A DNA stretch of 64,000 bases from Rhizobium sp. CB3090 (GTDB taxonomy: Bacteria; Pseudomonadota; Alphaproteobacteria; Rhizobiales; Rhizobiaceae): assembly GCF_029714285.1 (NCBI RefSeq), contig NZ_CP121663.1:1488001-1552000 (forward strand), written 5' to 3'. The notes beneath the pieces were generated by a model. That model did no database searches, was not told the origin of the DNA, and saw only the letters and a program-made list of their open reading frames with translations. Below are positions 60,967 to 64,000 of the stretch, in pieces (position 1 is the stretch's first letter; every line of letters begins with the position of its first letter). Both the position numbers and the translations under genes were made by a program.

Positions 60967-61338
60967 TCAACGTCTCCGCCATGAAATCGCCCAACTTTAC
61001 GAAATGGCACGATTTCGCCGCAATGCAATATAATTTCAATTTCTTTTGAAATTTTCGAATTTTATTTTATCATTTCCGGGATTTTCTCTCGAATAAATCA
61101 CTGAACTATCCCGTCGTTCATTCCATGTTCAGAATCGCTAATTTCTTCGACTTTCATGAAGTATCATGCAATGATATAAATAGATAGCCCGAATTAGCTC
61201 GGACCTAAGCGAACCGTCACTTATCGCACTGGGCTGCGCTCGTAACGAGCCGAACATGGAGAAACCGAAACGTCCGGAAACGTGATGCCTCGGCAACCAG
61301 AACCGGCAGGCCGGCTTGTACGAGAAAAAGGATGGCCC
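60967..61338. other. AT-rich intergenic promoter region
   Basis: This gap lies between the divergent response-regulator and monooxygenase genes. About 61020-61090 is strikingly AT-rich for this genome, with ATTTCAATTTCTTTTGAAAT as an imperfect inverted repeat. No gene is visible. It probably holds promoters for both directions and may bind a nucleoid protein. Confidence 0.5.
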
Positions 61339-62523
61339 ATGAAAATTGCAATCAGCGGAGCCGGCATTGCCGGATCGACATTGGCCTATTGGCTCCGCCG
61401 TTACGGTCACGAGCCGGTGCTGATCGAGCGGGCACCAAGGCTCCGATCAGGCGGATATATCATCGACTTCTGGGGCCATGGCTATGACGTGGCAACGATG
61501 ATGGGCATTGTCCCTCGTCTGCAAGAATGCGGTTATTGCGTCAAAGAAGTACGTTTTGTCGGCCGCGACGGTCGGCGGCGGGGCGGTTTTACCACGGACG
61601 CAATACGGCGGGTGTTGGGAAAGCGTTTCGTCAGCTTAAGGAGAAGCGACCTTGCGGCCACAATTTATACGGCGATCGACGGCAAGGTTGAAACGATCTT
61701 CGGCGATAGCATCGCCACCATCGATGAAGACGCTTCCGGTATTCGTGTTGGCTTTGATCGCGGCCCTGACCGCAACTTTGACGTTATGGTCGGCGCTGAT
61801 GGGTTGCATTCGCATGTCCGTGAACTTCGGTTTGGACAAGAGGAGCAATTCGAGCTCTATCTGGGCTACAAGGCCGCGGCATTTGAGATTTCCGGGTATC
61901 GGCCGCGCGATGAATTGATTTATATCAGCTACGCGGAGCCGGGCCGGCAAGTCTCACGGTTTTCCATGCGGAACGATACGACACTCTTTCTGTTCATATA
62001 TCGCGATCACGAATCTGGTGAGGTACCGATCACCGATGCGGGAAGAAAGGCGGCTCTGCATGATGCGTTCCGCAATGCCGGCTGGGAGTGTCGGCAAATA
62101 TTGGAGGCGATGGACGCGGCAGAGGAGATCTACTTCGATCGCGTCAGTCAAATTCGAATGCGCAATTGGATAAAGGGGCGGACCGCCTTGCTCGGCGACG
62201 CCGCAGCTTGTGTATCGCTGCTAGCCGGCGAAGGATCGGGACTGGCCATGACTGAAGCCTATGTGCTTGCCGGCGAGCTTGCGCGCGCAAGCAATAATCC
62301 TGTGGCAGGTCTTGCTCGTTATCAGCTGGCCATGATGCCTTTCCTGGAGAACAAACAGAAGACAGCAGCCCGGTTTGCTTCATATTTCGTTCCAAAGACC
62401 GGTTTTGGGATTGCGTTTCGCAATGGGCTGACTTCACTGATCGATCTGCCGCCGATGGCCAATTTGCTGCTGGGGCGCCAAATGCGCGATGATTTCAGGC
62501 TCCCGCACTATGCCTTCGAGTAA
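61339..62523 (+). CDS. FAD-dependent monooxygenase (PHBH fold)
   Basis: This 394-residue flavoprotein has ISGAGIAGSTLAYWLRRYGH at residues 4-23, VGADGLHSHVRELRFG in the middle and LLGDAAACVSLLAGEGSGLAMTEA near residue 285, which together mark the para-hydroxybenzoate hydroxylase family. The closest kinds are the ubiquinone-hydroxylase-like and tetracycline-modifying enzymes; the substrate is unknown. ATG 61339 is preceded by AAGGA at seven bases. The last codons and the stop are repeated just downstream (see the repeat entry). It stands alone on the plus strand. Confidence 0.88.
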   Translation: MKIAISGAGIAGSTLAYWLRRYGHEPVLIERAPRLRSGGYIIDFWGHGYDVATMMGIVPRLQECGYCVKEVRFVGRDGRRRGGFTTDAIRRVLGKRFVSLRRSDLAATIYTAIDGKVETIFGDSIATIDEDASGIRVGFDRGPDRNFDVMVGADGLHSHVRELRFGQEEQFELYLGYKAAAFEISGYRPRDELIYISYAEPGRQVSRFSMRNDTTLFLFIYRDHESGEVPITDAGRKAALHDAFRNAGWECRQILEAMDAAEEIYFDRVSQIRMRNWIKGRTALLGDAAACVSLLAGEGSGLAMTEAYVLAGELARASNNPVAGLARYQLAMMPFLENKQKTAARFASYFVPKTGFGIAFRNGLTSLIDLPPMANLLLGRQMRDDFRLPHYAFE

Positions 62524-62547
62524 GGGTTCTGGGCCTTCGAGTAAGGG
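62512..62547. repeat. Short tandem duplication around the monooxygenase stop codon
   Basis: GCCTTCGAGTAAGGG occurs at 62512-62526 and again at 62533-62547, a 21-base period. The copy carries the last three codons and the stop. It looks like a recent slippage event and leaves the protein intact. Confidence 0.7.
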
Positions 62548-62592
62548 GTCCGGCGAAATTACTCGGCTTGCGGCCGAATAAGCTCACCTGGC

Positions 62593-63477
62593 TTATCCCA
62601 TTCGCTCGGAGGCATAGGAGCCGGGACTTGCCGGGAATACGACGGTGCGGTTGCCATTGATGAAGGTGCGATGATGAATATGGGCGTGAATTGCTCGCGC
62701 CAGCACCTGGGCTTCAACGTCTCGTCCGAGAGAAACATAGTCTTCAGAGGACTGCGCATGGGTGATGCGCACCGTATCCTGCTCGATGATCGGACCTTCG
62801 TCGAGATCGGCGGTGACGTAGTGAGCCGTGGCGCCGATCAGCTTCACGCCGCGCTCATAGGCTTGCTTGTAAGGGTTGGCGCCCTTGAAGCTCGGCAGGA
62901 ACGAGTGATGGATGTTGATGATGCGGCCTGACATCTTCTGGCAAAGCGCATCCGAAAGAATCTGCATGTAGCGGGCAAGAACGACCAGTTCGGCGCCTGA
63001 TTGCTCGACGACTTCCATCAAACGCGTCTCGGCCTGGGGTTTGTTGGCTCTGGTCACGGCGATGTGGTGAAAAGGAATGTCGTGGTTCACGACCAGCTTT
63101 TGATAGTTATGATGGTTGGACACGACCCCGACGATGTCGATCGGTAGCGCTCCAATGCGCCAACGGTAGAGAAGGTCGTTCAGGCAATGCCCAAAGCGGG
63201 AAACCATGAGGATAACCTTCATCCGACGCGATGCGTCGACCAATTCGAAGCTCATCTCAAATTTCTTGGCGACTTTCTCGAAACCCTCCTGGATTTCTGC
63301 CTGGGTTACGCCGTCTTCCGAGACGAAGGTCACTCTCATGAAGAACCTGGAGTTCTCAAGATCGTCAAACTGCGAGGAGTCGATGATGTTGCAGCCTTTA
63401 TCGGCAAGATAACCCGATATCGAAGCGACGATGCCGCGGGTCGACTTGCATGAAACCGTCAGAATGTATTGAGACAT
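62593..63477 (-). CDS. purU: Formyltetrahydrofolate deformylase
   Basis: This is a 294-residue enzyme. The N-terminal ACT domain (about 1-80) begins SQYILTVSCKSTRG. The formyltransferase-type domain has SRFGHCLNDLL near residue 93, INIHHSFLPSFKGANPYKQA and GATAHYVTADLDEGPIIEQD, where the aspartate and histidine are catalytic. It splits 10-formyl-tetrahydrofolate into formate and tetrahydrofolate, balancing one-carbon pools. ATG 63477 gives the family length. It lies 75 bases after a GlnT-type gene, a pairing known for rhizobial one-carbon/glutamine loci. Confidence 0.93.
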   Translation of the reverse strand: MSQYILTVSCKSTRGIVASISGYLADKGCNIIDSSQFDDLENSRFFMRVTFVSEDGVTQAEIQEGFEKVAKKFEMSFELVDASRRMKVILMVSRFGHCLNDLLYRWRIGALPIDIVGVVSNHHNYQKLVVNHDIPFHHIAVTRANKPQAETRLMEVVEQSGAELVVLARYMQILSDALCQKMSGRIINIHHSFLPSFKGANPYKQAYERGVKLIGATAHYVTADLDEGPIIEQDTVRITHAQSSEDYVSLGRDVEAQVLARAIHAHIHHRTFINGNRTVVFPASPGSYASERMG

Positions 63478-63552
63478 GAGACTATCCGAATAAAGAAGAA
63501 GGACCCGTGCCGGTGGCACGGGCCAGATAGCCGCGGATGCGGCGGGGAGAAC

Positions 63553-64000
63553 TCAAATGTCCAGAGTGGTGCTCCGCTCCCACTCGGTAAAATGCGAGCA
63601 ATAGGTGTTCCATTCGCCGTGCTTCAGCTTGAGGTAAGCGGAGGAGAATTCCATACCAAGCGAAGCTCGCAATTCTTCGTCCTTTTCGTATTCACGCAGC
63701 GCGTCGAGAAGATTGAGGGGCAGCTTTGGAGCATCGGTCACGGTATGGCCGTCACGATACATATCGATATCATAGTGGCAGCCGGGATCGGCTTTCGATC
63801 GAATGCCTGAAAGGCCGGCAGCGATAATGATCGCTTGCAGGAGATACGGATTTACCGCGCCATCCGGCAAGCGGAGTTCGAAGCGACCCGGGCCAGGCAC
63901 GCGCACCATATGCGTGCGGTTGTTGCCGGTCCAGGTGACGGTATTCGGCGCCCAAGTCGCGCCCGAGATCGTCCTCGGCGCGTTGATCCGCTTATAAGAA
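63553..64000 (-). CDS. glnT: Glutamine synthetase, GlnT type (C-terminal part, runs off the window)
   Basis: Only the last 148 residues are present; the start lies beyond the right edge. The segment has YKRINAPRTISGATWAPN, NNRTHMVRVPGPGRFELRLP and NPYLLQAIIIAAGLSG, the conserved C-terminal blocks of glutamine synthetase in the GlnT form. In Rhizobium and Sinorhizobium glnT is often next to glxBCD and one-carbon genes; here purU follows it on the same strand. Such proteins may make glutamine or a gamma-glutamyl amide of a methylamine-like compound. Confidence 0.88.
   Translation of the reverse strand, partial: SYKRINAPRTISGATWAPNTVTWTGNNRTHMVRVPGPGRFELRLPDGAVNPYLLQAIIIAAGLSGIRSKADPGCHYDIDMYRDGHTVTDAPKLPLNLLDALREYEKDEELRASLGMEFSSAYLKLKHGEWNTYCSHFTEWERSTTLDI

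Noticed and set aside
1..64000. tRNA genes, CRISPR arrays, phage genes or replication origin
   Set aside because: I looked for cloverleaf-like segments, regular spaced repeats and repABC or phage proteins and saw none; a dedicated tRNA search was not possible.

Overview
The window looks like part of a replicon of a Rhizobiaceae bacterium (Rhizobium/Agrobacterium/Sinorhizobium type). The reasons are the GC-rich coding style, an Aap-type general amino-acid ABC transporter, a GlnT-type glutamine synthetase, FixK/FNR-like boxes and one copy of a family of intergenic palindromic repeats common in this group. Nearly all of it is accessory catabolism. I see no rRNA, tRNA, phage, intact insertion sequence or CRISPR array. 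These judgements rest on reading the sequence; no database search was run.

Layout. (1) 0.5-3.9 kb: a GntR regulator, an AroE-like dehydrogenase, and a divergent tautomerase plus D-amino-acid dehydrogenase pair. (2) 3.9-9.6 kb: a hydantoinase/oxoprolinase pair (hyuA-hyuB) with a TIM-barrel isomerase and a divergent TetR regulator. (3) 9.6-16.5 kb: an Aap-like ABC transporter, a choline-sulfatase-type sulfatase and a Ser/Cys proline-racemase-family enzyme in one operon. (4) 17.1-21.9 kb: a GntR regulator facing an operon of a MOFRL glycerate-kinase-like protein, an enolase homologue with an altered active site, and an ornithine-cyclodeaminase-family protein. (5) 22.1-24.3 kb: a chemoreceptor. 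(6) 24.5-31.0 kb: a hydroxyproline catabolic operon (epimerase/dehydratase, FAD dehydrogenase, DapA-type deaminase, semialdehyde dehydrogenase) with a divergent GntR regulator and a ProC-like protein. (7) 31.1-34.1 kb: Lrp, alanine racemase and D-amino-acid dehydrogenase. (8) 34.3-37.7 kb: two pairs of short-chain dehydrogenases. (9) 37.8-41.6 kb: a YdiJ-type FAD/Fe-S dehydrogenase and a GntR regulator. (10) 41.7-50.4 kb: a six-gene operon hyuA-hyuB-aminotransferase-uronate-dehydrogenase-like-FAD oxidase-TPP enzyme. (11) 50.5-56.7 kb: stress or low-oxygen genes with FixK/FNR-like boxes. (12) 57.4-61.0 kb: polysaccharide pyruvyl transferase, flippase, a small protein and a single-domain response regulator. 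(13) 61.3-64.0 kb: FAD monooxygenase, purU and a partial glnT.

How it fits together. The dominant theme is uptake and breakdown of cyclic, D- and hydroxylated amino acids. The window holds four DadA/DAO-type flavoproteins, two proline-racemase-family enzymes, an alanine racemase, two ATP-dependent cyclic-amide hydrolase pairs and several dehydrogenases. Two recurring promoter architectures tie separate operons together. In one, a TGTCGACA palindrome sits just downstream of a minus-strand TTGACA-like -35 box (transporter, hydroxyproline operon, first SDR pair); further TGTCGACA boxes lie before the first GntR gene, the AroE/tautomerase divergon, the second GntR gene and the chemoreceptor. In the other, an AT-rich inverted repeat sits in the -35/-10 spacer (transporter, second SDR pair, second hyu operon, fourth GntR gene). 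The most promising candidates for undescribed biochemistry are the kinase/enolase-like/cyclodeaminase operon and the six-gene hyu operon.
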